64,000 nucleotides of DNA from JACXTP01 sp963789555 (GTDB lineage: Archaea > Thermoplasmatota > Thermoplasmata > Methanomassiliicoccales > UBA472). Below, piece by piece: positions 1 to 9,108 of the stretch. Position 1 is the first letter of the stretch. Every line of letters starts with the position of its first letter. The position numbers and the translations under genes were made by a program. Under the pieces are notes generated by a model that worked only from the letters and a program-made list of their open reading frames with translations, ran no database searches and was not told the DNA's origin. The stretch spans positions 1 through 64,000 of the forward strand of contig CAWBKY010000009.1 of the NCBI GenBank assembly GCA_963789555.1, given 5' to 3'.

Positions 1-693
1 CAGGGTCTCCAGGGTCTTGTTCTCCTTCTCGTTGCCCATCGACGAGATGACCATGCTCCCGGCCATGATGATGACCAACATCACGATGAGGGGGACGATG
101 AACTGACCTTGGGACAGCACCGCGTCCAATTGGTAGGGGGCCACACCCTCGACCTCCTTGTCATTGAGGAAAGTGGTGCTGGATGTGACCATGGGTTCCA
201 GGACCAAGGTCGCGTTCGAGGTGTAGTTGGACACGATCATTGCATAGGAAATATCTGTGGACAAAGTGTCCAGCGCCCCGCTCACCTTGCCGCTGTCCAA
301 TGAAGAGGAGAGTCCGGTCCCCTTCATGTGGTAGAACACCTGGACCCAACCCGGGCTTCCGTCCAAAAGGTTGCTGGTGAAATTGGAAGGGATATAGATC
401 AGGGCGTCTCCCGCTTCCCCATCCAGAAGCATTGCCTTGCCCTCGTCCAGGTCCGTTCCGTTGTATACGATGGTTGTAGAGGCGTTGAGCGAGACCCGGG
501 CAAAGTCCCCGATGGCCCCTGCATCATCGATGATTAGCCCTATCTGCGCCTTCTCCTCCATCTCCTCCTCTAGTCCACCGAAGGCGCTGCCCAGCATCGC
601 GAAGACGATGGCCATGATGATTATCGGGACGAGGGTGGCCGGTGTGAGGAGCTCCCGCACCTCTTTCCAGAAGATCCTTCCCAGGCCGCTCAC
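1..693 (-). CDS. ABC-2 type transporter permease, partial (runs off the left edge)
   Basis: Membrane subunit of an ABC exporter. 231 codons are visible from a GTG start at 693, which overlaps the TGA of the upstream ATPase gene, so the two are translationally coupled. A first hydrophobic segment lies near residues 20-36 (LVPIIIMAIVFAMLGSAF). It is followed by a roughly 140-residue soluble loop that is probably extracytoplasmic, then a second membrane segment (FIVPLIVMLVIIMAG) and the charged stretch NEKENKTLETL. That order is typical of ABC-2 permeases with one TM, a large loop and a C-terminal TM bundle. Substrate unknown; the remaining helices lie outside the window. Confidence 0.85.
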   Translation of the reverse strand, partial: MSGLGRIFWKEVRELLTPATLVPIIIMAIVFAMLGSAFGGLEEEMEEKAQIGLIIDDAGAIGDFARVSLNASTTIVYNGTDLDEGKAMLLDGEAGDALIYIPSNFTSNLLDGSPGWVQVFYHMKGTGLSSSLDSGKVSGALDTLSTDISYAMIVSNYTSNATLVLEPMVTSSTTFLNDKEVEGVAPYQLDAVLSQGQFIVPLIVMLVIIMAGSMVISSMGNEKENKTLETL

Positions 694-1406
694 TTGACCA
701 CCTCCACGAAGACCTCCTCGATGTTCGAGGCCCCATACTTCTCCTTCAGTTCCTTGGGCCTACCGCTCTCCACTACCCTGCCGTCGTTGATGAGGGCGAT
801 GCGGTCGCACATCAGCTCCACCTCGAGCATGTTATGGGATGACAACAGCACCGTGGTGCCCTGCTGGGTCTGGGCCCTTACCACCCGACGTATCTCCTGC
901 GCGTTCAGTACGTCCAGTCCGGACGTGAGCTCGTCCAGGATGGCCAATTTCGGTTCTATCATGAGCGCCCGGGCCACCAACAGTCGTCTGGTCATGCCCT
1001 TGCTGTAGGTCTCGACCCGGTCATCGATGCGCTCCTTGAGATTGGCTATCTGCAATCCTCTCTCCAGCAATTGCTCCGGGTCCTTTTCCGGGGTGAAGAA
1101 TCCGGATATGAACTCCAAGTAGCGCCGCCCGGTCATGTTCTTGTAGGCGCCAGCGTCCTCAGGCAGATAGCTGATCATCTTCCGCACCGCAGGAGCCTCG
1201 TTCTTGAGGTCGCGCCCGAAGATGGTCACACTGCCCCCAGATATCTCCAGCAAAGTTGCCAGCACTCGGAGCGTGGTGGTCTTGCCCGCACCATTGGGAC
1301 CGATGAGACCGAACACCTCTCCCTCGTCTACCTCGAAGCTGATCCCTTTGACCGCATGGAAGTTGCCATAGTCCTTGGTGAGCCCGCTGACCGTGATAGC
1401 CGCCAT
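690..1406 (-). CDS. ABC transporter ATP-binding protein (ABC-2 exporter family)
   Basis: Cytoplasmic ATPase that drives the permease encoded immediately downstream. The 238 residues carry a canonical Walker A (GPNGAGKTT, about residue 36), a degenerate signature (YSKGM in place of LSGGQ, about residue 134) and Walker B followed by DELTSGLD, where most relatives have DEPTSGLD. The H-loop lies in SSHNMLE. Length and the degenerate signature fit the NatA/CcmA-like exporter group. The reading frame is intact. The start is ATG at 1406, preceded by a purine-rich GGGTGTGAAGG. Exported substrate cannot be read from the sequence. Confidence 0.93.
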   Translation of the reverse strand: MAAITVSGLTKDYGNFHAVKGISFEVDEGEVFGLIGPNGAGKTTTLRVLATLLEISGGSVTIFGRDLKNEAPAVRKMISYLPEDAGAYKNMTGRRYLEFISGFFTPEKDPEQLLERGLQIANLKERIDDRVETYSKGMTRRLLVARALMIEPKLAILDELTSGLDVLNAQEIRRVVRAQTQQGTTVLLSSHNMLEVELMCDRIALINDGRVVESGRPKELKEKYGASNIEEVFVEVVK

Positions 1407-1441
1407 CCTTCACACCCTGCCCATACCTAATTCGGTCAGGC

Positions 1442-1474
1442 ACTGGCATGAACGATGATAAATCTTATGCCAGT
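1442..1474 (-). promoter_or_regulatory. Inverted repeat flanking a TATA-like element upstream of the ABC exporter
   Basis: Two perfect 8-bp arms, ACTGGCAT (1442-1449) and ATGCCAGT (1467-1474), face each other across 17 nt. The spacer on the minus strand contains an ATTTATC-type TATA element, about 50 nt before the ATPase start. A symmetrical site spanning the TATA box is where an archaeal repressor would bind. The binding protein is unknown; the operator role is inference. Confidence 0.45.
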
Positions 1475-1502
1475 ATGTGAATGGATATGAAGAAGGCTCG
1501 AG

Positions 1503-1532
1503 GAAAAAATGAAAAAAGGGGCTATGGCCCCT
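1503..1532 (-). terminator. Hairpin plus T-run terminator after the ferritin gene
   Basis: Read on the minus strand, AGGGGC and GCCCCT pair around a 4-nt loop directly after the ferritin stop codon. Two runs of six T follow, separated by a few bases. This fits transcription termination of the ferritin gene, since archaeal RNA polymerase stops at T-tracts. Confidence 0.6.
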
Positions 1533-1533
1533 A

Positions 1534-1973
1534 TCACTTCTTCTTGCTCATCTTGGGCTTGCCGGCCTTCAGGGAGGTGAAGAAGTCGTGGTGCTCCTCC
1601 TCCTCGCTCAGGATGCCCTCGAAGATGAATCGGGTGGTGGGGTCGTCCTCGGCATCGGCCACCTTTTGGATAACTTGTAAAGCTCGATGGCCTCTTCCTC
1701 CGCCTTGATGTCGTTGTCGACCATTTCCCACAACTCTCCGCCCACATGGATGGGTGCCGGCTTTGTGGTGGGGGCCTCGTCGAAGTACCATAACCTCTCG
1801 GCGATCTTCTCTGCGTGCTTCATCTCTTGGATGGCGATGTTCTTGAACTCCTCTGCCACGGCGTAGTGGTCCACCCCATTCCATTGCACATGCTGCCACA
1901 TGTACTGGACCGAGGCTTGTATCTCTCCCGCGATGCCCTTGTTCATCATGTCCTTCAATTTCTGGGATGCCAT
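1534..1973 (-). CDS. Ferritin-like diiron protein (bacterioferritin-type), frameshifted
   Basis: Four-helix ferritin-like protein, probably for iron storage or oxidative protection. The N-terminal frame (from ATG 1973, preceded by GAGGAGG) has ferroxidase-type residues in GEIQASVQYMWQH and in IQEMKHAEKIAERL. The second helix pair starts in KAEEEAIELYK. Near 1672 the frame breaks. Restoring one A continues in the other frame as IQKVADAEDDPTTRFIFEG and ends at 1534 with a Lys-rich tail. E-x-x-H type ligands occur in both halves (EMKHAE and EEEEHHDFF), so both belong to one protein of about 146 residues. The break is probably a sequencing error. Confidence 0.85.
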
Positions 1974-2030
1974 GTCGATTCCTCCTCTAGTATCAATTGA
2001 TGATATTGCATAGAGTGGAAGGCAACGATA

Positions 2031-3216
2031 TTAAATCTTCGTACCTCTGGCGCGAGGACTAGACAACAGCTTCTTCAATCGTAGGTACATCGAATCGGTA
2101 TCGCCCCTCTCCTCTGGAGTGCTGTACAATCGGAACTTGGACATGATGCCCTCATAGACCACGACCGTGGCCACGACGGTGGATACGACCATCAACATCG
2201 ATGTCCACCATAGGTGCTCCTGCGGTATGGTTGCCACATAGGCCATTATTGTGGCTATGGTGTTGGGCACCAGGACCGCTGTGCCAATCACCGTCATCCA
2301 GGTCATGATCAAAACCATACGATTGTTGATGATCAAAAGTTGATTGTTGTACAAGGTTTGCAGCACCGTCGTCCCGGAGATGAGCACCTCGGAGGTATGC
2401 TCAGTGAGACTGATGTGCTTGGTGAGGTCCAATGCCAGATTGTTGATGCGTTGCAAGGCCTTCGGATTGTCGGATATGAGCTCGGCATCCCCGTGTCTCA
2501 GGCGGTTCAAGAGGTCCAAGGAGCGCCAAAGGGCCGCCAGATATAGTATCAGGCAATGCTTCACATCGAAGATGTAGCGACCCGTCTCCATGTAGTGGAT
2601 GGTGGGGTCCAGCAAGGCCTCGCTTATGTCGTCCGCCTTCTCCTCGATCTTCCTCAGCTCCTCGAAATTGCGCGAATTGTTGACCTCCATGATGCGGGCG
2701 AGCATCAGGGTGAGCTTGTCCGAGGTGGGCATGACCCCAGGCAACTTGGATATCCAGGTATCTGCGTAACGGGAGAACTGGACCAGCCGCGTCACGCTTC
2801 GGTCGTGGATGGTGAGGATGAGGTTGTCCTTGACCAGGACATACACAGGATTGACGTCCACCTCGAGACCTCGGATACGGATCGCTGGCATGACCAGACC
2901 TAGCTCGAACTCGTTGTCCTCGAAAGCCTCATAGCTCTGCGATACCAGGTCCCTTGCCAGCTGCTCGGTGAAACCAAAGCGCAAGGCCGCCTGGACCACC
3001 TCTTCCTCGTCATCGATGGTGTAATTGAGCCAGGCCAAACTGGACTGCTCGACGATCGCCATCAGGTCGGCAGCTGTCCTCGGCGCTGACCTTCGCCACC
3101 TTGAAAGGCGGAGGAGGTATGGTGACACAGACCATCTTTGGCGCAGGCTCGACCGATTGGGACTGAAGCATTTCGTCCCCAGTGTAGTAGCTGCTCCTGA
3201 TGGTCAGATCCCTCAC
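2031..3216 (-). CDS. CorA-like membrane protein (second of a tandem pair), frameshifted near the N terminus
   Basis: CorA-superfamily divalent cation channel or transporter. The main frame holds the soluble funnel domain, including the conserved RLVQFSRYADTW region and a long helical stalk. It ends with two C-terminal membrane helices (around MTVIGTAVLVPNTIATI and TSMLMVVSTVVATVVV). The canonical CorA motif GMN after the first helix is absent. The N terminus lies in another frame from a GTG at 3216 (or ATG 3171) and joins near 3075, matching the paralogue upstream. Only 3 nt separate the paralogue stop from the GTG, so the two form an operon. Substrate is uncertain without GMN. Confidence 0.82.
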
Positions 3217-3219
3217 CCC

Positions 3220-4372
3220 TTAGCTGTTCGGCTCGTCCGGTCTCTTTGGAAGGTTCACACGCTTCTTTACCCACCAATATGCCAGCAATGTCGATCCGAC
3301 TGTGGCGAACGTGATTATGGCCATGGTCCAGATCACCCATCTGCCATTCCAGGTTGAAGACGAAACCGAATATGGTGGCCAAGGTGTTAGGCACCAGGAC
3401 CGCCGTGCCCAGGATGGTCAACCAGGTCATGGTGAGCGACATGCGGTTGTTCAGTATCTGCAACTGGTTGTTGTAGAGGGACTGCAACACCTCAAGTCCA
3501 GAGGCCAGGACCTCGGACATATGCTCACTGAGCTCGATCTGCCGGTTGAGCTCGTCGGCAAGCAGGCCGAAGCGGTTCAGCACCTTCTGATTGTCCGTTA
3601 TCACCTCCGCATCGCCGTAACGGAGGGTGTTGACCACGTCCAAGGTCCGCCACAACGTGTTGAGGTAGGTGATGAGGGTGTGCTTCATCTCGTAGATCTG
3701 CCTCCCCACCGCGGTCCGGGGCGAGGCCGGGTCGATCATCTTCTCGGACATGGCGTCCGCCTGCTCCTCGATGTTCCGCAGCTGCTCGAAGTTCTTGGTG
3801 TTGTTCTCGTCCAGGATGCGGATGAGCATCATGCTCAGCTTGTCCTCCTGAGGCATGACCTCAGGCAGCTTGCGAAGATAGGTATCGGCGTAACGGGAGA
3901 ATTGGATGATGCGGGTGACCTCCACTGAGTGCAAGGTCAGGATGAGATTCCGGCGCGCGAGGATGATTATCGGGTAAACGTTCATCTCCAGACCGTCCAC
4001 CCTGACCGCTGGGACCATCACCCCCACCTCCACCTCGCGGTCCTCGTAGTTGGCGTAGTAACCTTTGAGCAAGGTGGGGATCATTCCCTCGCTGAAGCCG
4101 AACTGTTGGGCCACCTTCACGCCATCGGTCTCCAGGTCCGTTGAGGTGTAATTGACCCAGGAAAGGTTGGCCTTCTGCACTATGGGGATGATCTCCTCGG
4201 GCGTGGCCGCGGTGACCTTGATGGGTTTGGAGCTCAACGAGGGGAGGGAGACGCAGATGACCCTATTGGTGACCAGGATGCCTTCTGCCTCTACGATCCT
4301 GCCATTGACCTCTTCCTTGGGCTTCTCCACCCTCAAATTGCTGTTGTTGGCAGCGACATCCATGTCTATCAC
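3220..4372 (-). CDS. CorA-like membrane protein (first of a tandem pair), frameshifted near the C terminus
   Basis: Paralogue of the next gene, with the same architecture: N-terminal soluble domain, the RIIQFSRYADTY segment, long stalk, then a membrane helix with ILGTAVLVPNTLATIFG. The uninterrupted frame runs on into meaningless sequence after about 3345. The other frame instead gives a clear second helix (WVIWTMAIITFATVGSTLL) followed by WWVKKRV and a stop at 3220, so the true end is 3220. Neither paralogue has the CorA GMN selectivity motif; FGFVFN or AYVATI occupies that place. Two unlike copies could form a hetero-oligomer, which is inference. Confidence 0.83.
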
Positions 4373-4455
4373 TTCCCGACCCGCGTCGGCAGGTCAGAAG
4401 CATAAGGCTTGGCCGCTTTATATAGAGAACTGTCCTAACTCTGAGATGGTTGTTT

Positions 4456-5527
4456 TCACTCCTGCCGGTAGCGGTAGCTGATGTTGCAGCTGCCTTCCCT
4501 TGACACCATGCAGGGGCCCATGGGCCTCTTTGGATTACAGGCCTTGCCGAACGCGGGGCAATCCTTCGACTCTATGATGCCTCTCAGCACTTCCCCGCAA
4601 CGGCAGTTGCCCATCTCCTCCTTGACCTTGGGGGCGTTGGCCAGGATGTCACCATATAACTGCCGGGCGTTGTGCATCGCGAACTCAGGTCGCAGCTCCA
4701 AGGCGCTCTTGGGAATGATCGGGAAACCCCTCCAGTTGCGATCCTCGGCGAAGAAGACCTCCTCCAGCATGCGCATTGCGATCGGATTGCCCTCTGGCCG
4801 AACCACCCGGCTGTACTCGTTCTCCACCTCCGCCCGGCCTTCCTTGCGCTGCTTGGCGATCATGTAGATGGTCACGAGAAGGTCCAATGGCTCGAAGCCG
4901 GCCACAACTTGGGGAACGTTGTAACGCTTTGAGAAATAATGGAACGGCTCCAAGCCCAATATCGTGGCGACATGCCCGGGCTGGATGAGGCCATCTATCT
5001 TGACCTCGCCCATGTCGAACAACGCGGTCAGGGCGGGCGGAAGGATGCGATGGCAACTGAGAACGCTAAAATTAGCCGGGGGCGAGTCCAGTAGCACCGC
5101 GGCGGTGGTCGGGCTGGTGGTCTCGAATCCAATGCCCATGAAGACGACGGACCTTCACCGCCCTGGCCAATTTGATGGCGTCGGTGGCAGAGTATACCAC
5201 CCTGACGTCGGCCCCTTCCGCCTTGGCATCGGCCAAGGAACCGATGGGGGTGGGGACGGTCATCATGTCCCCGAAGACGGCGATGGTGATGCCTGCCTTG
5301 GCCAATGTTATGGCCTCGACCACCTCCTTGGTGGTGGTCACGCACACCGGGCAGCCCGGACCCTGGCGGATGTGCATCCCTGTGTCCTTGAGCATGTCCT
5401 CCAGGCCGAACTTGACCAAGGTGTCCTGATGCGTGCCGCAGACATGCATGATGCTGAGCTCCAGGTCCAATGCCTTAATCGACTCCAGGACCTTTTTCGC
5501 GGTGGCCTCCTCGCGGTAGCGGAACAT
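4456..5527 (-). CDS. hypD: [NiFe]-hydrogenase maturation protein HypD, frameshifted
   Basis: Iron-sulfur scaffold on which Fe(CN)2CO is built with HypC. The first frame starts at ATG 5527, inside the hypA stop (TGATG), and carries MHVCGTHQDT and GPGCPVCVTT, the HypD active-site and cyanation motifs. Near 5150 the frame shifts. The second frame supplies GFETTSPTTAAVL and the C-terminal cysteine cluster (CRCGEVLRG, CPAFGKACNPKRPMGPC, MVSREGSC) that binds the 4Fe-4S cluster. Total length of about 356 residues is normal for HypD. The break is most likely an indel error. HypC, HypE, HypF and HypB are not adjacent. Confidence 0.93.
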
Positions 5528-5901
5528 CAGCACTCCACCACCTTGACCGACGATATGCGGCAGCTCTTCCCCTTGACCACCTTCGCGTGCGCCTGGCAGG
5601 TCGGGCACGTCAGGCTTGGCACGCTGGTATGATACGACTCATCACCGATGTACTTGGCCGGTCCCGAATATCCACATTGAGGGCAGGATACCTCGACCGC
5701 CTCGTCCTCGATGACCAACTTGGACCCTTCCAGGTCCGTCCCTCTGGTCAATACCTCATAGGCGAACTCCAGCTGGTCCTTACCCAGGTAGGTGAGCTCG
5801 CCCACCACCAGGTTGACCTCCTCCACCTTCTCGTACTTATGGCCGGTCAACGCCTGTTGGACATTCTCGATGATGCTGGACATCACTGACACCTCGTGCA
5901 T
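5527..5901 (-). CDS. hypA: Hydrogenase/urease nickel incorporation protein HypA
   Basis: Nickel metallochaperone delivering Ni to the [NiFe]-hydrogenase active site. The 124 residues begin MHEVSVM, where the N-terminal Met-His-Glu provides the nickel ligands typical of HypA. They contain the zinc site CPQCGYSG...CPTCQAH. The frame is intact and overlaps hypD by TGATG, implying coupled translation. A TATA element near 5930 lies about 30 nt upstream, giving a very short leader. Presence with hypD and, 3 kb away, nikR implies a nickel hydrogenase elsewhere in the genome. Confidence 0.96.
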   Translation of the reverse strand: MHEVSVMSSIIENVQQALTGHKYEKVEEVNLVVGELTYLGKDQLEFAYEVLTRGTDLEGSKLVIEDEAVEVSCPQCGYSGPAKYIGDESYHTSVPSLTCPTCQAHAKVVKGKSCRISSVKVVEC

Positions 5902-5921
5902 CTGTTGCTCTCAATGTGAGG

Positions 5922-5937
5922 TCGGTATATATTATCT
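5922..5937. promoter_or_regulatory. Shared AT-rich promoter core between hypA and the divergent zinc-finger gene
   Basis: GGTATATATTATC reads as a TATA box in both directions. For hypA (minus) it places initiation a few nt before the ATG at 5901. For the plus-strand gene it leaves a leader of about 20 nt that contains the GGAGGG ribosome-binding site before ATG 5974. Promoter assignment is from sequence only. Confidence 0.55.
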
Positions 5938-5973
5938 ATCGACGGTCATCCCAAATGAGCTGGAGGGAAATGG

Positions 5974-6313
5974 ATGGAAGTAAGTGAGATATACCTGCCC
6001 ACGGATATCTGGCAAGAAGAGAATGCCAGCCGAAGACCCCAAGTCCAGGACGGAGCTCACCATCGAATCGATCCTCGAGGGCAAGAAGATGGAGGCTTAC
6101 GTCGAGCACCGGACCAAGGAGATGCACTCCTGCACCATGTGCGGGGCCATCGGTTATAAGCGGAAGCCGATGAAACAGATCGGCAACGTTTGGTTCTGCA
6201 TCGATTGCATGCGTCACCTGAAAGAGGTCTTGGACACCCTTTCCCAGTGGGAGGCCGAGATCCAGCTTGAACGGGAGATGAGCAAGAAGATCGATGAGAC
6301 CTTGGGCATGTGA
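5974..6313 (+). CDS. Small zinc-ribbon protein of unknown function, possible frameshift near 6020
   Basis: Not recognised as a named family. The body reads in the frame ending at 6313: acidic/basic N part, then a zinc ribbon CTMCGAIGYKR ... WFCIDCMRHL (two CxxC pairs), then a charged helix (WEAEIQLEREMSKKIDE). An in-frame ATG exists at 6023. However, the only good ribosome-binding site, GGAGGG, sits 6 nt before an ATG at 5974 that opens another frame (MEVSEIYLPTDIWQEE). Joining both by one indel gives about 113 residues. If no error exists, the gene is 6023-6313. Confidence 0.6.
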
Positions 6314-6975
6314 GGCCTCAGGCTATTTCTGATCCCGTGTTGGCAGTCCCCTCGGACCGGGCATATCGCACAACGAGGCCTTTGAGGGAGACAGACGCCT
6401 TGACCATAGCGCACCATTATCGAGTTCAGGTCACACCATAGGTCCTTCGGGACGATCTCTCTAAGCTCCATTTCCGTCTCGTCCGCATGTTTGGTGTGCA
6501 CCCAGCCCAGACGGTTGCATATCCGATGGACATGGGTATCCACGCAAAGCCCGTCCTTTCCGAATCCGTAGGCAAGCACGCAGTTGGCGGTCTTGCGGCC
6601 CACCAAGGGCAAGGCCAGAAGCATGTCCATGTCCTCGGGGACCTCCCCACCATGCCGCTCCATCAACGTACGGCAAATCGCCTGGATCCCCTTGGCCTTG
6701 ACCTGATAGAAACCGGAGGGGCGAATTAGCATCTCCACCTCCTTGACATCGGCCTCAGCCATGTCCCTCGGACCATCGAACCGGGCGAACAATTGCTTCG
6801 CTGCCTTGTAGGTGTTCATATCCTTGGTCCTTTGCGACAGGACGGTGGCGATGAGCACATGGAAAGGGTCCCGGGGCCACTCCGGTGATTGCAGACCGTC
6901 CGCTCCCGGGAAGGCCTTGCCACATATCTCCCGCTCCATGGCTTGGAGCACTAATCGGACCTTTGGGCCAGCCAT
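6214..6975 (-). CDS. nth: Endonuclease III (DNA glycosylase/AP lyase)
   Basis: Base-excision repair enzyme for oxidised pyrimidines. The helix-hairpin-helix LPLVGRKTANCVLAYGF has the catalytic Lys, and the catalytic Asp follows in CVDTHVHRICNRLGW. A complete [4Fe-4S] loop CLPQRPRCAICPVRGDC (C-x6-C-x2-C-x5-C) ends the core. The frame continues 100 nt into the convergent gene. A one-base shift just after the cluster would instead stop at 6323 (ending DQK), which leaves the genes non-overlapping and is probably real. The start at 6975 lies inside the folC 3' end, so it is the last gene of a three-gene operon. Confidence 0.92.
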   Translation of the reverse strand: MAGPKVRLVLQAMEREICGKAFPGADGLQSPEWPRDPFHVLIATVLSQRTKDMNTYKAAKQLFARFDGPRDMAEADVKEVEMLIRPSGFYQVKAKGIQAICRTLMERHGGEVPEDMDMLLALPLVGRKTANCVLAYGFGKDGLCVDTHVHRICNRLGWVHTKHADETEMELREIVPKDLWCDLNSIMVRYGQGVCLPQRPRCAICPVRGDCQHGIRNSLRPHMPKVSSIFLLISRSSWISASHWERVSKTSFR

Positions 6976-8299
6976 TGCTTCGCCTCTCCCGCAGTGTACA
7001 AGGAACCGGTCACCAGCACGATGTCATCGGGATTTGCCAACATCAGGGCGCGGTCCATCGCCCCTGCCACCGTGGTCTCGATGGTCACATCGTCCACGAA
7101 CTCGTACAACGCCTTCGCCACCGTCTCGGCCGGAAAAGCACGCTTGGTGCCTGGGCTGGTGGCGATCGCCTTCTCGGCCAACGGCCCGAACTCCTTGCAG
7201 ATGCCGCGAAGGTCCTTGTCCTTCAGAACGCCGAGCACCAGGACCAGCCCGGCCTGCTTCAGTGCCTTCAGCTCACGCGCTACGGCCATGGCACCGTCCG
7301 GGTTGTGGCTCACATCGACGATGAGCGTGGGGTGACGGGAAACGATCTCCATTCTTCCCGGCCAGCGGACCTTGCTCAGGCCCATGGTGATGGCCGATTC
7401 CCTCACCTCCAGTCCCCGGTTCTGAACTTCCAGGGCGCATTCGCAGGCCAAGGCGGCGTTCTCGGCCTGATATGATCCCAACAATGGAAGCTTGACCTCG
7501 CGGTTGATGGAGTGGAGATGGACCAAGACCCCTCCCAGGTCCGCCTCCTTGACCTCGAACTCCACATCTCGGCCCACCAATAGCATGGGGGACCCCCTGT
7601 CCCTCGCCACGGAATCGATGACCCGCAGACTATCCTCGCATTGCTGGGTCGTAATAACGGTGATCCCCTCCTTGATTATGCCCGCCTTCTCATAGGATAT
7701 CTTGGCCAGAGTATCGCCCAGGAAATCGACGTGCTCAGACCGATGCGGGTGATGACCGTGCAGTCCGGGCGGACCACATTGTGGCATCGAGTCTGCCCCC
7801 CATCCCCACCTCCAGCACGTCCGGACTGGACCACGTTGGTGGCATCGAGCCTTCCTCCCATGCCCACCTCCAGACGGCTATCTCCACCTTCTTGCGTGCA
7901 AAATGAAGGAAGGCCATGGCGGTGGTTATCTCGAAGAAGGTTAGGTCGCGCCCCTCTGGGAACGCATCGGAACGAACCAAGGCCCTCATCTCCTCCGCCA
8001 GGTCCGTCATCTCCTCGTGGGAGATGTTCACCCCATCGACCTGGATCCGTTCCTCGAACTCCACCAGATGGGGCGATGTGTACAGACCGGTGCGGTGACC
8101 CGCCTCCTGGAAGATGGATGCGCACATGGCACTGACCGATCCCTTGCCATTGGTTCCCGCGATATGCACGGAACGGAAGCTTTGCTGCGGGTCCCCTAAG
8201 ACCTTGAGCAACTTCCTCATCCGTCTCTAGGCCCAATTTGATGCCCATGCTCTCCAAGGAGTAAAGCCAGGAGATGGCCTCGTCATGCTGCAACGTCAT
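6951..8299 (-). CDS. folC: Folylpolyglutamate/dihydrofolate synthase family Mur-type ligase, multiply frameshifted
   Basis: ATP-dependent ligase of the FolC/Mur family, expected to glutamylate a folate- or F420-like cofactor. The ATG at 8299 overlaps the upstream stop (ATGA). The N terminus (HDEAISWLYSLESMGIKLGLE) moves frame to reach the P-loop SVHIAGTNGKGSVSAM, then FFEITTAMAF, then the conserved LEVGMGGRLDATNVV, which occurs twice. After another shift the C domain follows (YEKAGIIKEG, VDVSHNPDG). At least four indels are needed. The repeated motif is treated as a separate entry. Total length without the repeat is about 430 residues, normal for FolC. Confidence 0.88.
7763..7875 (-). repeat. 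Imperfect tandem duplication of ~57 bp inside folC
   Basis: Positions 7763-7818 and 7819-7875 encode the same FolC motif LEVGMGGRLDATNVV one after the other. Differences are almost all at third codon positions (GGC/GGG, GGA/GGG, GGA/GGC, AGG/AGA, AAC/AAT), plus single-base gaps. A functional FolC has this motif once. The pattern suggests two strain alleles of the same site both retained by the assembler, not a biological repeat. Confidence 0.8.
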
Positions 8300-9087
8300 G
8301 CCTGATCCTCCTTTTCCGCGATGACCTTGACCGTCCAATCCTTCAAGGATGACCGCTCCCTCTTGGCCATGACCTTCATGGCCTTCATGATCCCTGAACC
8401 GTACTGTGCCGCCTTCTTCGGTCGGAGGGCCGCCTCCTCCAAGCCTAGGGCCGTCGCCACTTGGCGCAAGGCCACCTTCCGAACCCCTTTGTCGACCAGC
8501 ATCTCATCCGGTAACGAACTGGCCAACTCCACCACGCTGCGGTCCAGGTAAGGATGTCCCAGTTCCTTGCCGAGGGCGGAGGCCAGGCGGCGTTCCGCAG
8601 GAGCCCCCCTGGCAATGAGCGCGTCGGCATCGACCTTCATGCGGTCCCTTCGCTCCGAAGGGGACATGTGTCTCGTATCGAGCATATCCTCCGAACAGCT
8701 CGTCCGCTCCCTGTCCGCAAAGAATGATCTCCTCCACTGCCGCCCTGGCGACGAAGAACAAAGGCATCTCGAAGGATAGGGCGAGGGGGCTGACCGTGCC
8801 CATGTGCTCTGGCCACGAAGGGAATGGCCTCCCTGATGTCGCTCTCCGCGATGGTTATCCCTTCCATGCCAGACCCATCGCGAGGGCGGAGGACTTCCCC
8901 CACCTTGAGGTCGTGGGCGCCCTCCACTCCGACTGTGTACAGTGTGACGAGTAGCATGACCGGAGGCCAAGCTTGCGATGACGCAGCTGTCCACTCCCCC
9001 GGAGAACATGATGCCCGCCTCCGGTCTGGTCAAACGGTCCCGGACCGATCGGTCCAGCGCTCCGATCAGAGCGTCCAAACGGTTCAC
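8296..9087 (-). CDS. Asparagine-synthase-like PP-loop protein (synthetase domain only), multiply frameshifted
   Basis: Contains only the ATP-pyrophosphatase half of asparagine synthase, with no glutaminase domain. The PP-loop is MFSGGVDSCVIASLA. Other frames give LYTVGVEGAHDL, then LALSFEMPLFFVARA and GQGADELFGGYARYE, the second family signature. The terminal frame from about 8670 holds DADALIARGAPAERRLAS and PYLDRSVVELA. Three or more indels interrupt it. I place the start at GTG 9087 because a TATA element (9109-9117) lies 26 nt upstream, as for a leaderless transcript. Short stand-alone members of this family are common in archaea; the real substrate is unknown. Confidence 0.8.
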   Translation of the reverse strand: MNRLDALIGALDRSVRDRLTRPEAGIMFSGGVDSCVIASLASGHATRHTVHSRSGGRPRPQGGGSPPPSRWVWHGRDNHRGERHQGGHSLRGQSTWARSAPSPYPSRCLCSSSPGRQWRRSFFADRERTSCSEDMLDTRHMSPSERRDRMKVDADALIARGAPAERRLASALGKELGHPYLDRSVVELASSLPDEMLVDKGVRKVALRQVATALGLEEAALRPKKAAQYGSGIMKAMKVMAKRERSSLKDWTVKVIAEKEDQA

Positions 9088-9108
9088 GGCGCGACATATG
9101 TAGGCCCC

